The notes under the pieces: model-generated
Told to the model about the DNA's origin: nothing
The model's database searches: none
What the model saw: the letters and a program-made list of their open reading frames with translations, nothing else
Made by a program: the position numbers and the translations under genes
In this document: piece by piece, positions 51,138 through 60,631 of the stretch
Layout of the letters: each line of letters opens with the position of its first letter
How positions within the stretch are numbered: position 1 is the stretch's first letter
Assembly (NCBI GenBank): GCA_963698015.1
Contig: OY969109.1
Location: 1,054,001 to 1,118,000, forward strand
Direction of reading: 5' to 3'
From: VAXT01 sp963698015
GTDB lineage: Bacteria > Actinomycetota > Thermoleophilia > Gaiellales > Gaiellaceae
DNA: 64,000 nt

Positions 51138-52489
51138 GCTCGCTGGAGGCAATCGAGCTCGTCGACCGGATCTGGGCCCACGACCCGACCGTCTGGACGG
51201 GAACCGACGAGGGCCACTGGCTCGGCTGGCTCGACGAGCCCGCCCGGATGCTCGAGCGGATCGACGAGCTGGAGGCGCTCCCCCGCGATTTCGAGCAGGT
51301 CGTCCTGCTCGGCATGGGCGGCTCGAGCCTGGCACCCGAGGTGATCCGCCGCACGTTCGCGGCGAACGGGCTGCACGTGCTCGACACGACGCATCCGAGC
51401 GCGATCCGGCGCCTTCAGGAGCAACTCGACCTCGACCGCACGCTGTTCATCGCCGCGTCGAAGTCGGGCACGACGCTCGAGACGCGCTCCCAGCTCGACT
51501 ACTTCCTCGACCAGGACGGGGGCTCGTTCGCCGCCATCACCGATCCCGGCACCGAGCTCGAGCAGTTCGCCCGCGAGCGCGACTTCCTCTGGGTCGTCCA
51601 CGGCGAGCCGACGATCGGCGGGCGCTACTCGGCGCTGTCCCCGTTCGGGGTCGTGCCGGCCGTGCTGGTCGATGTCGATGCTCGAATGCTCCTGGAGCGG
51701 GCCGACGCGATGGCCGGGTGGTGTCGCCTCGGCGAGGAGAATCCCGGTTTCCAGTTCGGGCTCGAGCTTGGCGAGAACTGGAGCGAGGGGCGCGACAAGG
51801 TCTGCATCGACGAAACGCCGGGCGGATTCGGGCTCTGGGCCGAGCAGCTGCTCGCCGAGTCGACCGGCAAGGACGGGAAGGGCCTTGTGCCTGCGCCCGG
51901 CGAGTCGTTCGAGGGCGGATCGGACCGCCAGCATGGGCGCGTGCGGCTCGACGATCCGTACGACCTCGGCGCCGAGTTCGTCCGCTGGGAGTTCGCGACG
52001 GCCGTGGCGGGCTCGATCCTCGGCATCGATCCGTTCAACCAGCCGGACGTGCAGGCGGCCAAGGACAAGACCTTCGAGATTCTCTCTTCGGGCCATGCCC
52101 CGGGACCTGGTCCCGGGACGGGTCCGGAAGGGTCACTGGACGAGCTGCTGTCGGAGGCCGAGCCTCCGCAGTACATCACGATCCAGGCGTTCATCGACCC
52201 CGACCGCGAGGGCGAGCTCGATCCGCTCGTCGCCCGCGCGCGTGAAACCGGCTGCGTCGTGACGAAGGGCCTCGGGCCGCGGTATCTGCACTCGACCGGA
52301 CAGCTGCACAAGGGCGGGCCGAACAGCGTGCTCGCGATCCAGGTCGTGGACGACCTCGGCGAGGAGCTGGCGATTCCGGGCAAGGACTTCGGCTTCCGGC
52401 AGCTGATCGCGGCACAAGCGGTGGGCGACCTCGAATCGTTGAAGGAACGCGGACGGAAGGTTTGCCGTGTGAGACTGGAGGATCTATGA
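51134..52489 (+). CDS. pgi: Glucose-6-phosphate isomerase
   Basis: The protein has about 451 residues from GTG 51134 (GTGA overlap). It interconverts glucose 6-phosphate and fructose 6-phosphate. The SIS-type fold shows VVLLGMGGSSLAPEVIRR, IAASKSGTTLETRSQ, ITDPGTELEQF, GGRYSALSPFGVVPA and DPFNQPDVQAAK. The short Pgi form here resembles the half of Tal-Pgi fusion enzymes known from other bacteria, in keeping with the tal gene being one gene away. The loop GHAPGPGPGTGPEG near residue 327 is encoded by a perfect palindrome and looks like an insertion. Stop and gnd start overlap by ATGA. Confidence 0.9.
   Translation: MSSLEAIELVDRIWAHDPTVWTGTDEGHWLGWLDEPARMLERIDELEALPRDFEQVVLLGMGGSSLAPEVIRRTFAANGLHVLDTTHPSAIRRLQEQLDLDRTLFIAASKSGTTLETRSQLDYFLDQDGGSFAAITDPGTELEQFARERDFLWVVHGEPTIGGRYSALSPFGVVPAVLVDVDARMLLERADAMAGWCRLGEENPGFQFGLELGENWSEGRDKVCIDETPGGFGLWAEQLLAESTGKDGKGLVPAPGESFEGGSDRQHGRVRLDDPYDLGAEFVRWEFATAVAGSILGIDPFNQPDVQAAKDKTFEILSSGHAPGPGPGTGPEGSLDELLSEAEPPQYITIQAFIDPDREGELDPLVARARETGCVVTKGLGPRYLHSTGQLHKGGPNSVLAIQVVDDLGEELAIPGKDFGFRQLIAAQAVGDLESLKERGRKVCRVRLEDL
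52099..52117. repeat. Perfect palindrome inside pgi
   Basis: CCCGGGACC-T-GGTCCCGGG has 9-bp arms and encodes a Gly-Pro-rich loop. Its core resembles the hairpin at 40774-40796 (GTCCCGGGCC...). Insertion of a small palindromic unit into a tolerant surface loop is likely. Confidence 0.55.
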
Positions 52490-53358
52490 AGCTCGGCATG
52501 GTCGGCCTCGGACGAATGGGCTCCGGGATGACGGAGCGGTTGCGCGGCGAGGGGCACGAGGTGATGACCTACGACCCGCAGGTGGAGTCGACGGCGTCGT
52601 CGCTCGACGAGCTCGCCCTACAGCTGGAACCGCCACGGGTGGTCTGGATGATGATCCCGGCGGGCGAGATCACGGAGAACACGACTCGTGAGCTGATCGG
52701 GATCCTGGACCGTGACGACGTGCTCGTCGACGGCGGAAACTCGAACTTCCACGACTCGCAGCGCCGGAACGCGGAGGCGGCCGAGCACGGGATCCACTTC
52801 CTCGACGTCGGCGTCTCGGGTGGGATCTGGGGCCTGAAGGAGGGCTTCTGCCTGATGGCCGGCGGGCCCGACGAGGCGGTCGCGCGCATCCAGCCCGTGC
52901 TGGAGACACTCGCGCCGGCCGACGGTTGGGCTCACGTCGGGCCTTCCGGAGCGGGGCACTTCGTGAAGATGGTCCATAACGGCATCGAGTACGGCCTGAT
53001 GCAGGCGTACGCGGAGGGGTTCGAGGTGCTGAACGCGTCCGAGTTCGAGCTCGACCTCGAGCAGATCGCCGGCATCTGGCGGTATGGCTCGGTCGTGCGC
53101 TCGTGGCTCCTCGAGCTCCTGCACGACGCTCTTGACCAGCACGGGAACGCACTCGCGGACATCGCGGGCTACGTCGACGATTCCGGAGAGGGCCGCTGGA
53201 CGATCTTCGAGGCGATCAACGAGGACGTGCCGGTGCCGGTCATCTCCGCCGCGCTCTATGCCCGTTTCGCCTCGCGCCAGGACGAGTCGTTCGCCGCGAA
53301 GATCGATGCCGCGCTCCGCCAGCAGTTCGGCGGCCACGCCGTCAAGTCGAAGCCATGA
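52486..53358 (+). CDS. gnd: 6-phosphogluconate dehydrogenase, decarboxylating (short GndA-type)
   Basis: This 290-residue enzyme oxidises 6-phosphogluconate to ribulose 5-phosphate and CO2. The N-terminal Rossmann motif is MVGLGRMGSGMTERL, followed by VWMMIPAG, DGGNSNFHDSQRR, DVGVSGGIWG, VGPSGAGHFVKMVHNGIEY with the catalytic Lys, and a helical C-terminus. At 290 residues it is the short form (about 300), often NAD-linked, not the 470-residue E. coli enzyme. ATG 52486 overlaps the pgi stop. Coenzyme preference is inferred from size. Confidence 0.93.
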   Translation: MKLGMVGLGRMGSGMTERLRGEGHEVMTYDPQVESTASSLDELALQLEPPRVVWMMIPAGEITENTTRELIGILDRDDVLVDGGNSNFHDSQRRNAEAAEHGIHFLDVGVSGGIWGLKEGFCLMAGGPDEAVARIQPVLETLAPADGWAHVGPSGAGHFVKMVHNGIEYGLMQAYAEGFEVLNASEFELDLEQIAGIWRYGSVVRSWLLELLHDALDQHGNALADIAGYVDDSGEGRWTIFEAINEDVPVPVISAALYARFASRQDESFAAKIDAALRQQFGGHAVKSKP

Positions 53359-53503
53359 CAGCGGACATGTCCGGTGCCAGGCACCCAACATGTCCGCGTT
53401 GGCCATGTCTGCTCACCGGCAATGGGCGTGAGCTAGCCGTCGACGAAGTGTTGGCCATGTCCATTCGAGACACGCCCGGTGCCAGGCACGGGACAGGGCT
53501 GGA
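53359..53503. repeat. Gap with short repeats before zwf
   Basis: GGTGCCAGGCAC occurs at 53373-53384 and 53478-53489, and TTGGCCATGTC at 53398-53408 and 53451-53461. GGACATGTCC (53363-53372) is a perfect 10-bp palindrome with a related ACATGTCC at 53388-53395. No gene is evident. The core GGTGCCAGGC is also in the inverted repeat at 19614-19639. This is a region with clustered small repeats that might separate gnd and zwf transcripts. Confidence 0.6.
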
Positions 53504-55014
<1,511 letters not shown>

Positions 55015-55018
<4 letters not shown>

Positions 55019-55893
55019 GCACAGCCGTGCACGCGGTCGAGTGGTCGGACGAGGACGTCGAGGTCGCGGACGTCGTCCAGGCGCTCTGCCGCCTGCGCGA
55101 AGAGTCGGCCAGCGAGACGCTCGGGCCCGACCTCCGGACCAGTGTGATGACCCACCTCGCCTGGGTGCCGCGCGAGTGGGAGGACGTGGCCGTCGAGACC
55201 CTGGCCGGGCTCGGCGAGCGCCATCCTTCGCGCGGGATCCTGCTCTTCCCCGACCCGGGGGCCGCGGACGGGATCGACGCAAGGGTCTCCATGCTCGCGT
55301 TCCCGCTCCGCGAGCGGCGCCGGCACATCGCGGCCGAGGTGATCGAGCTGCGACTGCGCGGGCTGAGCAGCCGCGCCGCCGCGAGCATCGTCAACCCGCT
55401 GCTCGTGCCGGGGCTCCCCGTGTTCCTGCGCTGGCGCGGGCGGCCACCTTTCGGACAACCGGAGGCCGATCAGCTGATCGACGTCTGCGACCGGCTGATC
55501 TACGACTCGAACGAGTGGCCTGACACGCCGCAGGCCTACTCGGAGCTTCCGTTCGAGCGGACGGCCTGCTCGGACATCGCCTGGCGCCGGACCGAGCAGT
55601 GGCGCGGCGTGCTCGCAGGCCTCTGGCCGGGAGTCGGCGACGTGCGCAGCCTGTACGTGCGCGGGCCCGTCGCCGAGGCGTCGCTCCTCGCAGGCTGGCT
55701 CCGTTCGCGTCTCGACCGGGACGTCGAGCTCCTGCAGGACGACGCCGACGAGCTGACCGCAATCGCCGTCGACGGCGAGCCGTGCGCCCCGCCGCACGAG
55801 CGTGTGACGGGCAGCGACCTCCTCTCCGCCGAGCTCGACGAGTTCGGCCGCGACGCGGTGTACGAGGCCGCGGCTCAGCGCGCGGTCGGCTGA
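55015..55893 (+). CDS. opcA: Glucose-6-phosphate dehydrogenase assembly protein OpcA
   Basis: This 292-residue OpcA protein promotes assembly or redox activation of Zwf in cyanobacteria and actinobacteria. The conserved N-terminal SVMTHLAWVPREW and core SRGILLFPDPG, ELRLRGLSSRAAASIVNPLLVPGLPVFLRWRG (key parts RAAASIVNPLLVPGLPVFLRWRG) and LIYDSNEWPD fit the family. TTG 55015 gives a 4-nt overlap with zwf; a GTG at 55027 is an alternative. It is the last gene of the cluster before the sigma-factor pair. Confidence 0.93.
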
Positions 55894-55931
55894 CATCGTT
55901 ACTTTCTGACGCTCTGAGCGAGAAAGAGGGT

Positions 55932-56414
55932 GTGAACGGAGCCGCAGAAGGCGCCTTTCGACGCCACTACGGGCACGTCTACGGGTACTTCCGTCGGCGC
56001 CTGGGCGATCCCGCGCGCGCGGAGGAGCTGACCCAGGACGTCTTCGCGGCGGCCGCCTCGTCCCTGCCGGCCGAGCGCCCGGGCGACCCGCCCGTCCTCG
56101 TCTGGCTGTACGCGGTCGCGAAGCGGCGGTTCGCCGACGAGGCCCGTCGACGTGGACGTGAGCGCCGCCTGGCTGCGATGCTGCCGAGACGGAGCTCGTC
56201 CGACTACGAGCCGGTCGCAGGAGCCCTTCGCGAGGCGCTCGCCTCGTTGCCGGGCGGGCAGTTGCAGGTCGTCCTGCTCAAGCTCGTCCGGGGCCTGACG
56301 TTCGCGGAGATCGGCGTCGAGGTCGGCCTCACGGAGGCGGCCGCCAAGATGAGATTCGTGCGCGCCCTCGAGCAGCTGCGCGCCGACCTGAGCGAAAGGG
56401 GCATCGAGCCATGA
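55932..56414 (+). CDS. ECF-type RNA polymerase sigma factor
   Basis: The protein has about 160 residues. Region 2 reads FRRHYGHVYGYFRRRLGDPARAEELTQDVFAAA and region 4 reads LASLPGGQLQVVLLKLVRGLTFAEIGVEVGLTEAAAKMRFVRALEQL, quoted in part as LTFAEIGVEVGLTEAAAKMRFVRA. This is the sigma-2/sigma-4 arrangement of extracytoplasmic-function factors with the intervening linker. GTG 55932 follows AGAGGG at very short spacing; the true start could be a few codons away. Its stop overlaps the next gene by ATGA, whose membrane protein is the likely anti-sigma factor. Confidence 0.88.
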   Translation: MNGAAEGAFRRHYGHVYGYFRRRLGDPARAEELTQDVFAAAASSLPAERPGDPPVLVWLYAVAKRRFADEARRRGRERRLAAMLPRRSSSDYEPVAGALREALASLPGGQLQVVLLKLVRGLTFAEIGVEVGLTEAAAKMRFVRALEQLRADLSERGIEP

Positions 56415-57460
56415 GCATGCGCGACCGTGAAGTCCTGGACCTGCTCCGTGACGAGCCGGAGCTGCTTGCAATCGCCGACGCGGTGTCCGATACCGAGAAC
56501 GCGCCGCGCCAGTTGCAGCCGTTCCGGGCGGTCGGCGCGGTGGCGCTCGTTGCGGGCGCGATCTTCGTCCTCATCCTCGCCGCACCGTGGGACCGTGGCG
56601 GCGGTGGGAGGGGGAGCGTCCTCGACCGGGCGCTCGCGGCGATCGACTCGAGCGGGCCGGTGGCCCACATGACGATGCAGACCGACATGACGCGCGGCGG
56701 ACGCACGTTTCCGAGCATCGTCACGGAGAGCTTCTATGACAAGCGTGCGGAGCTCGTCCGTGTGGTGAGCCGCAGTGACGGCAAGGTGCTGGGCGACTAC
56801 ACGACTGCGGCTGCCGAGGACGAGTTCAGTTTCTTCCCGGGCCTCCTGGAGGGTGCCGCGTTCTACAAGCAGGCGCTCGCGAACGGCCAGGCCCGCATCG
56901 TCGGGCAGGGTCAGTGGCACGGAAGGCCCGTGTACTGGCTCGAGCTGACGAAGGGCGGCGGCCTCGTCCTGCGCATCGGCATCGCCCGAGACAGCTATCG
57001 GCCCGTGGTCTTTCGCGCGTTGGGCCCCGACGGAAGCTACGCGGGGTTCCAGGTCGGCGTCCTCGGCTTCGACTACGTCTCGAAGGCTCGAGCGAACTTC
57101 GACACTGCTGCTTCCGTCCTCGTCACCGGGCGGGTCCTGGGGCCGGATTGCAGGCCGGCCAGAGCGCGTGTCGCTGCCTTTTTCGGGGACGTCCGGTCGA
57201 GCGCTGAGGTCGCTTCGGCCCGCACCGCTGCGAACGGGAGTTTCACGCTGATGGCCGATCCGCGGAGGAGCCCGTTCCGCGAAGCCCTCGTGCGAAAGGG
57301 CGGTTGGGTGAACCTCGACCTGTATGCGATCGCGGGCAAGGACCGTCCCAGAGCGATCGGTTTCACGGCTTTCTCGCGGACGGCGAAGGGCGGCCGGTGG
57401 GTCGAGAGCGCCCCCGTGACGATTCACGCGTCGGAGGGTTCCGAGGCGCCCCGCTGTTAG
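56411..57460 (+). CDS. Putative anti-sigma factor / membrane protein
   Basis: This 349-residue protein has a short cytoplasmic part (about 1-40, MSMRDREVLDLLRDEPELL), one helix (about 42-62, AVALVAGAIFVLILAAPW) and an extracellular domain of about 280 residues. The latter has VTESFYDKRAELVRVVS and several beta stretches, resembling LolA/outer-membrane-lipoprotein-type sensor folds. The ATG overlap with the sigma gene and a single helix strongly suggest a membrane anti-sigma factor, although no classic zinc-type HxxxCxxC motif is seen. The extracellular part is likely the sensor. Confidence 0.75.
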   Translation: MSMRDREVLDLLRDEPELLAIADAVSDTENAPRQLQPFRAVGAVALVAGAIFVLILAAPWDRGGGGRGSVLDRALAAIDSSGPVAHMTMQTDMTRGGRTFPSIVTESFYDKRAELVRVVSRSDGKVLGDYTTAAAEDEFSFFPGLLEGAAFYKQALANGQARIVGQGQWHGRPVYWLELTKGGGLVLRIGIARDSYRPVVFRALGPDGSYAGFQVGVLGFDYVSKARANFDTAASVLVTGRVLGPDCRPARARVAAFFGDVRSSAEVASARTAANGSFTLMADPRRSPFREALVRKGGWVNLDLYAIAGKDRPRAIGFTAFSRTAKGGRWVESAPVTIHASEGSEAPRC

Positions 57461-58575
57461 AGCCGGGACTCGACCAGCTTCCCCGCCGCCAGGACGAGCG
57501 CGTCCGAGCCCGGCCGGCCTGCGATCTGCAGTGACGCCGGCAACCCGTCCTCGGCCGGGCCGCACGGGAGTGCCAGCGCCGGCCAGCCGAGCGAGTTGAA
57601 CGGGATCGTGAGCCGGATCGTGTCCGCGCGGATCTCGAGGTCGTCCACGGGAAGCTTTGGCGCGACGAAGCCGAGCGTCGGCGTCAGGACGAGGTCGAGG
57701 CCCTCCAGGCCCTGCTCTGCTCGCTCCGCGATCTCCTCCCTGGCGCGCAGCCCGGCCTCGTACTCGCCGTCGGTCACGGTCAGGCAGCGCTCGATCTTCG
57801 TCCGCACGTTGTCGCCGTAGGAATCGGCGAACTCGGCGAACAGTTCGCGGTGGACGTCGGCGGCCTCGCGCATGAACACGGGCCCGATCCGCTCCGCGAG
57901 TGGAAGGTCGATCTCGCGTCGCCTCGGGAACAGCTCCGCCGCGTCGCAGACGCGCGCCTGCACGAGAGGATCCGCCCGGTCGAGCCACGCGACGCCGACC
58001 TCCAGCTCGTCGAGCGACTCGAGCCGCACGGGCTCGTAGCCCTCGGCGAGCGCCTGCAGCATCTCCTCGCACTCAGCGACAGAGGCCGCCATCGGCCCGG
58101 CGTGGTCGAAGCTCGGCGCGAGCGGAAAGACACCGTCGAGCGACACGAGCCCGTAGCTCGGCTTGAAGCCGACGATGCCGCAGCACGCCGCGGGGATCCG
58201 GATCGAGCCGCCCGAGTCGGTGCCGAGCGCGCACTCGGCGAAGCCCGCGGCGATCGCCGCGGCCGAGCCTCCGCTCGACCCTCCGGCCATGCGTCCCGGA
58301 GACCGCGGGTTGGGCACCGTCCCGAAGTGCGGGTTCACGGAGGTGATCCCGTACGCGAACTCGTGCAGGTTCGTCTTGCCGACGTTCGCGTACCCCGCCG
58401 CCTCGAGGCGCGTCACGGCCTCCGCGCTGCGCTCCGGCACGTGGTCCGCATAGATGATCGACCCGTAGGTCGTCGTCAACCCGGCCGTGTCGAACAGGTC
58501 CTTGACGGCCAGGCGCCTGCCGTTGGCGATCGTCTCGGGCCTGGCCAGGAAGATGCCGTTAGGCTCGTGCGCCAT
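57457..58575 (-). CDS. Amidase-signature enzyme
   Basis: This 372-residue enzyme has the Ser-cisSer-Lys triad of the amidase-signature family. Lys is in RLAVKDLFDTAG near residue 25; GGSSGGSAAAIAAG carries the cis-Ser and TDSGGSIRIPAACCG the nucleophile Ser. The protein is shorter than GatA (about 480) and has no GatB/GatC neighbours, so it is unlikely to be the tRNA amidotransferase subunit. Aryl- or aliphatic-amide hydrolase activity is more likely. It is divergent from the creatininase-like gene with overlapping start codons. Confidence 0.9.
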   Translation of the reverse strand: MAHEPNGIFLARPETIANGRRLAVKDLFDTAGLTTTYGSIIYADHVPERSAEAVTRLEAAGYANVGKTNLHEFAYGITSVNPHFGTVPNPRSPGRMAGGSSGGSAAAIAAGFAECALGTDSGGSIRIPAACCGIVGFKPSYGLVSLDGVFPLAPSFDHAGPMAASVAECEEMLQALAEGYEPVRLESLDELEVGVAWLDRADPLVQARVCDAAELFPRRREIDLPLAERIGPVFMREAADVHRELFAEFADSYGDNVRTKIERCLTVTDGEYEAGLRAREEIAERAEQGLEGLDLVLTPTLGFVAPKLPVDDLEIRADTIRLTIPFNSLGWPALALPCGPAEDGLPASLQIAGRPGSDALVLAAGKLVESRL

Positions 58576-59263
58576 GAGGGTTCAGGACTGTAACTGGATG
58601 CAGCTGGAGGATTACCTCCGGCGCGACGACCGGATCGTCCTGCCGCTCGGGTCGACCGAGCAGCACGCATACCTGTCGCTGGCGACCGACAACATCCTCG
58701 CCGAGCGCGTTTCCGTCGAGGCGGCGGAGCCGCTCGGCGTGCCGGTGTTCCCCGTGCTGCCGTACGGGATCACGCCGCGCTTCGCCGCGTACCCGGGCAG
58801 CCCGACGCTGCGCGTGGAGACCTTCCTCACGGTCGTCACCGACCTGCTCGACTCGCTCGCCGGCCAGGGCTTCCGCCGGATCCTGCTCGTGAACGGCCAC
58901 GGCGGCAACACACCCGCCCGCGCGGCGGCGTCTCAGTGGGGAGCGAAGCATCTCGAGGCCCGCGTCCGCTACCACGACTGGTGGAACAGCCCGCGCGTGA
59001 TGGACGTCGTCCGCTCGGTTGATCCCGTCGGCTCGCACGCGTCCTGGATGGAGAACTTCCCCTGGACGCGCCTCCAGGGCGTCGAGCTTCCCGCCGAGAG
59101 CAAGCCGCCGGCCGATCCGCCGGTGCACGACCCGGCCGAGTTCCGGAAGCTCATGGGCGACGGCTCGTTCGGCGGGGTGTACCAGCACTCCGACGAGGAC
59201 ATGATCCGCGTCTGGCAAGTAGGCGTTGAGGAGGTGCGCGCGCTGCTCGAAGACGGCTGGTAG
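58574..59263 (+). CDS. Creatininase-family amidohydrolase
   Basis: This 229-residue protein starts at ATG 58574 (or 58598). RIVLPLGSTEQHAYLSLATDN near residue 20 supplies metal ligands Glu, His and Asp, VLPYGITPRFAAYPGSPTLR follows, and LLVNGHGGNTPA supplies the central His-Gly-Gly. GWMENFPWTR-like and SFGGVYQHSDED stretches complete the fold. The canonical EQHGPHLPL is altered to EQHAYLSL, losing one His. The family includes creatininase, the riboflavin and F420 enzyme ArfB, and mycofactocin MftE. The amidase-creatininase pair suggests hydrolysis of a cyclic or amide-bearing small molecule. Confidence 0.88.
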   Translation: MRVQDCNWMQLEDYLRRDDRIVLPLGSTEQHAYLSLATDNILAERVSVEAAEPLGVPVFPVLPYGITPRFAAYPGSPTLRVETFLTVVTDLLDSLAGQGFRRILLVNGHGGNTPARAAASQWGAKHLEARVRYHDWWNSPRVMDVVRSVDPVGSHASWMENFPWTRLQGVELPAESKPPADPPVHDPAEFRKLMGDGSFGGVYQHSDEDMIRVWQVGVEEVRALLEDGW

Positions 59264-59267
59264 CCGG

Positions 59268-59426
59268 TTAGTCGAGCGCCAGGTAGACGAAGGCGAGCCC
59301 GATTACCGCGCCGAACAGCAAAAGCGCGATTCCGAACAGGGCGAGCCCGAACAGCGTGTTGCTCGCGGCCTCTTCCATCGTCGGCTCGCGGGGCGGGAAG
59401 TAGGCCTCCGGCGCGCGGTCGCTCAT
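59268..59426 (-). CDS. 52-residue single-helix protein of the oxidase operon
   Basis: This small gene encodes a polar N-terminal tail (MSDRAPEAYFPPREPTMEE) and one helix (about residues 22-48, LFGLALFGIALLLFGAVIG). Its ATG overlaps the ctaB stop by ATGA, which argues strongly that it is real. Size, single helix and position resemble the tiny extra subunits of haem-copper oxidases, such as subunit IIa of ba3 or subunit IV-like proteins. It ends the coxB-ctaD-ctaB operon. Function in assembly or stability of the oxidase is inferred. Confidence 0.75.
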   Translation of the reverse strand: MSDRAPEAYFPPREPTMEEAASNTLFGLALFGIALLLFGAVIGLAFVYLALD

Positions 59427-60631
59427 GCGATCACCGTATCGATCGCCATCGCGACGAAGAGCAGCGCGAGGTACGCGAGGGAGTAGTGGAAGAGCAGCGC
59501 GGCCCGGGCGGGCGTTCGCTCACGCCGCAGGTTCCACGCGAGGCCCAGGAAGCCGGCGCCGAGCACCGCGGCGGCGACGAGGTAGACGAGCCCGAACTGG
59601 CCCCAGAGCACCGGCGCGAGCGTGAACGCGACGAGGGCGGCCGTATACAGGAGGATCTCCTTCACGGTCTCGCGCTCCCCGCGCACGACCGGCAGCATCG
59701 GCACGCCCGCGTTCGCGTAGTCGCGCTTGATCAGGAGCGCAAGCGCCCAGAAGTGCGGCGGGGTCCAGAGGAAGACGACTGCGAACAGGACGAGCGCGGG
59801 AAGCGTCAGGTCTCCGGTCGCGGCGGCCCACCCGACGAGCGGCGGGATCGCACCGGCCGCGCCTCCGATGACGATGTTCTGCGGTGTCGACCGCTTCAGG
59901 AGCTTCGTGTAGACGAGGACGTAGAAGAGGATCCCGGACAGCGCCAGCAGCGCCGTCAGCACGTTGACGATCCCGGCGAGGAGAACGAACGAGAGCGCGG
60001 AGAGCGCGAGCCCGAACTCGAGTGCGTATGACGCTGAGATGCGTCCCGCGGCGACGGGCCGCGACCGAGTGCGCTTGCCCATCAGCCGATCGATGTCGGC
60101 GTCGAGCACGTGGTTCAGGGCGCTCGCTCCACCGCACGCGAGCGCGAGCCCGAGCATCGTCGTCGCCACGAGCCAGAGCGCAGGCAGGCTCCCGGCGCCG
60201 ACGATCATCCCGCAGAGCCCCGTGAGCAGGAGGAGCGACATGATCCGCGGCTTCGTCAGCGTCACGTAGTCGCGAACAGTCCCCCCAAAGGACTTAGTAA
60301 CACTGTGTTGCAAAGTGGGTTGGGTGCCGCGCCAGGATTGGGCGACGACGACGAGCGTGGCTGCGAAGGACAGCGCCGCGAGGGCGAGGTGGAGGCCAGG
60401 GGCAGTCACTGCGGCCGCGAGGCCGAACAGGAGCAGTGCAGCGACCGACGGATCGAGCAGCCGTCGATACGAGACCCAGGCCGATGCAACGACGGCCGCC
60501 AGCGGTGGCAACGCGAGCGCGGCCAGTACGCGGTGCTCGGTCCCGAGTCCGGCAGAGCCCGAGACCACGGCGAGCAGCGTCCCGGCCGCTCCCAGGAGCG
60601 CGGTCAGCCGGAGCCAGGGGCTTGGCCTCAT
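59423..60631 (-). CDS. ctaB: Protohaem IX farnesyltransferase with extra N-terminal membrane domain
   Basis: This 402-residue protein starts at ATG 60631 (ATGA overlap with ctaD). Residues about 125-402 form a UbiA-type haem O synthase with VTLTKPRIMSLLLLTG, NHVLDADIDRLMGKRTRSRP (Mg-binding DxxxD) and LWTPPHFWALALLIKRDY. CtaB proteins are normally about 300 residues. The first 110 residues add about four helices with LAVVSGSAGLGTEHRVLAALAL, resembling part of CtaA (haem A synthase). A 15-bp palindrome lies in the linker, so an internal promoter is possible. Haem O synthesis for the oxidase is its role. Confidence 0.9.
   Translation of the reverse strand: MRPSPWLRLTALLGAAGTLLAVVSGSAGLGTEHRVLAALALPPLAAVVASAWVSYRRLLDPSVAALLLFGLAAAVTAPGLHLALAALSFAATLVVVAQSWRGTQPTLQHSVTKSFGGTVRDYVTLTKPRIMSLLLLTGLCGMIVGAGSLPALWLVATTMLGLALACGGASALNHVLDADIDRLMGKRTRSRPVAAGRISASYALEFGLALSALSFVLLAGIVNVLTALLALSGILFYVLVYTKLLKRSTPQNIVIGGAAGAIPPLVGWAAATGDLTLPALVLFAVVFLWTPPHFWALALLIKRDYANAGVPMLPVVRGERETVKEILLYTAALVAFTLAPVLWGQFGLVYLVAAAVLGAGFLGLAWNLRRERTPARAALLFHYSLAYLALLFVAMAIDTVIA
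60296..60310. promoter_or_regulatory. 15-bp near-palindrome, possible operator (copy 2)
   Basis: GTAACAC-T-GTGTTGC has one mismatch between its half-sites and matches the site at 6048-6062 at all half-site positions except one. It is within the ctaB coding sequence, in the linker between the extra helices and the farnesyltransferase core. Confidence 0.45.

Noticed and set aside
57457..58575. Amidase as GatA of the tRNA amidotransferase
   Set aside because: It is about 100 residues too short and has no gatB or gatC neighbour.
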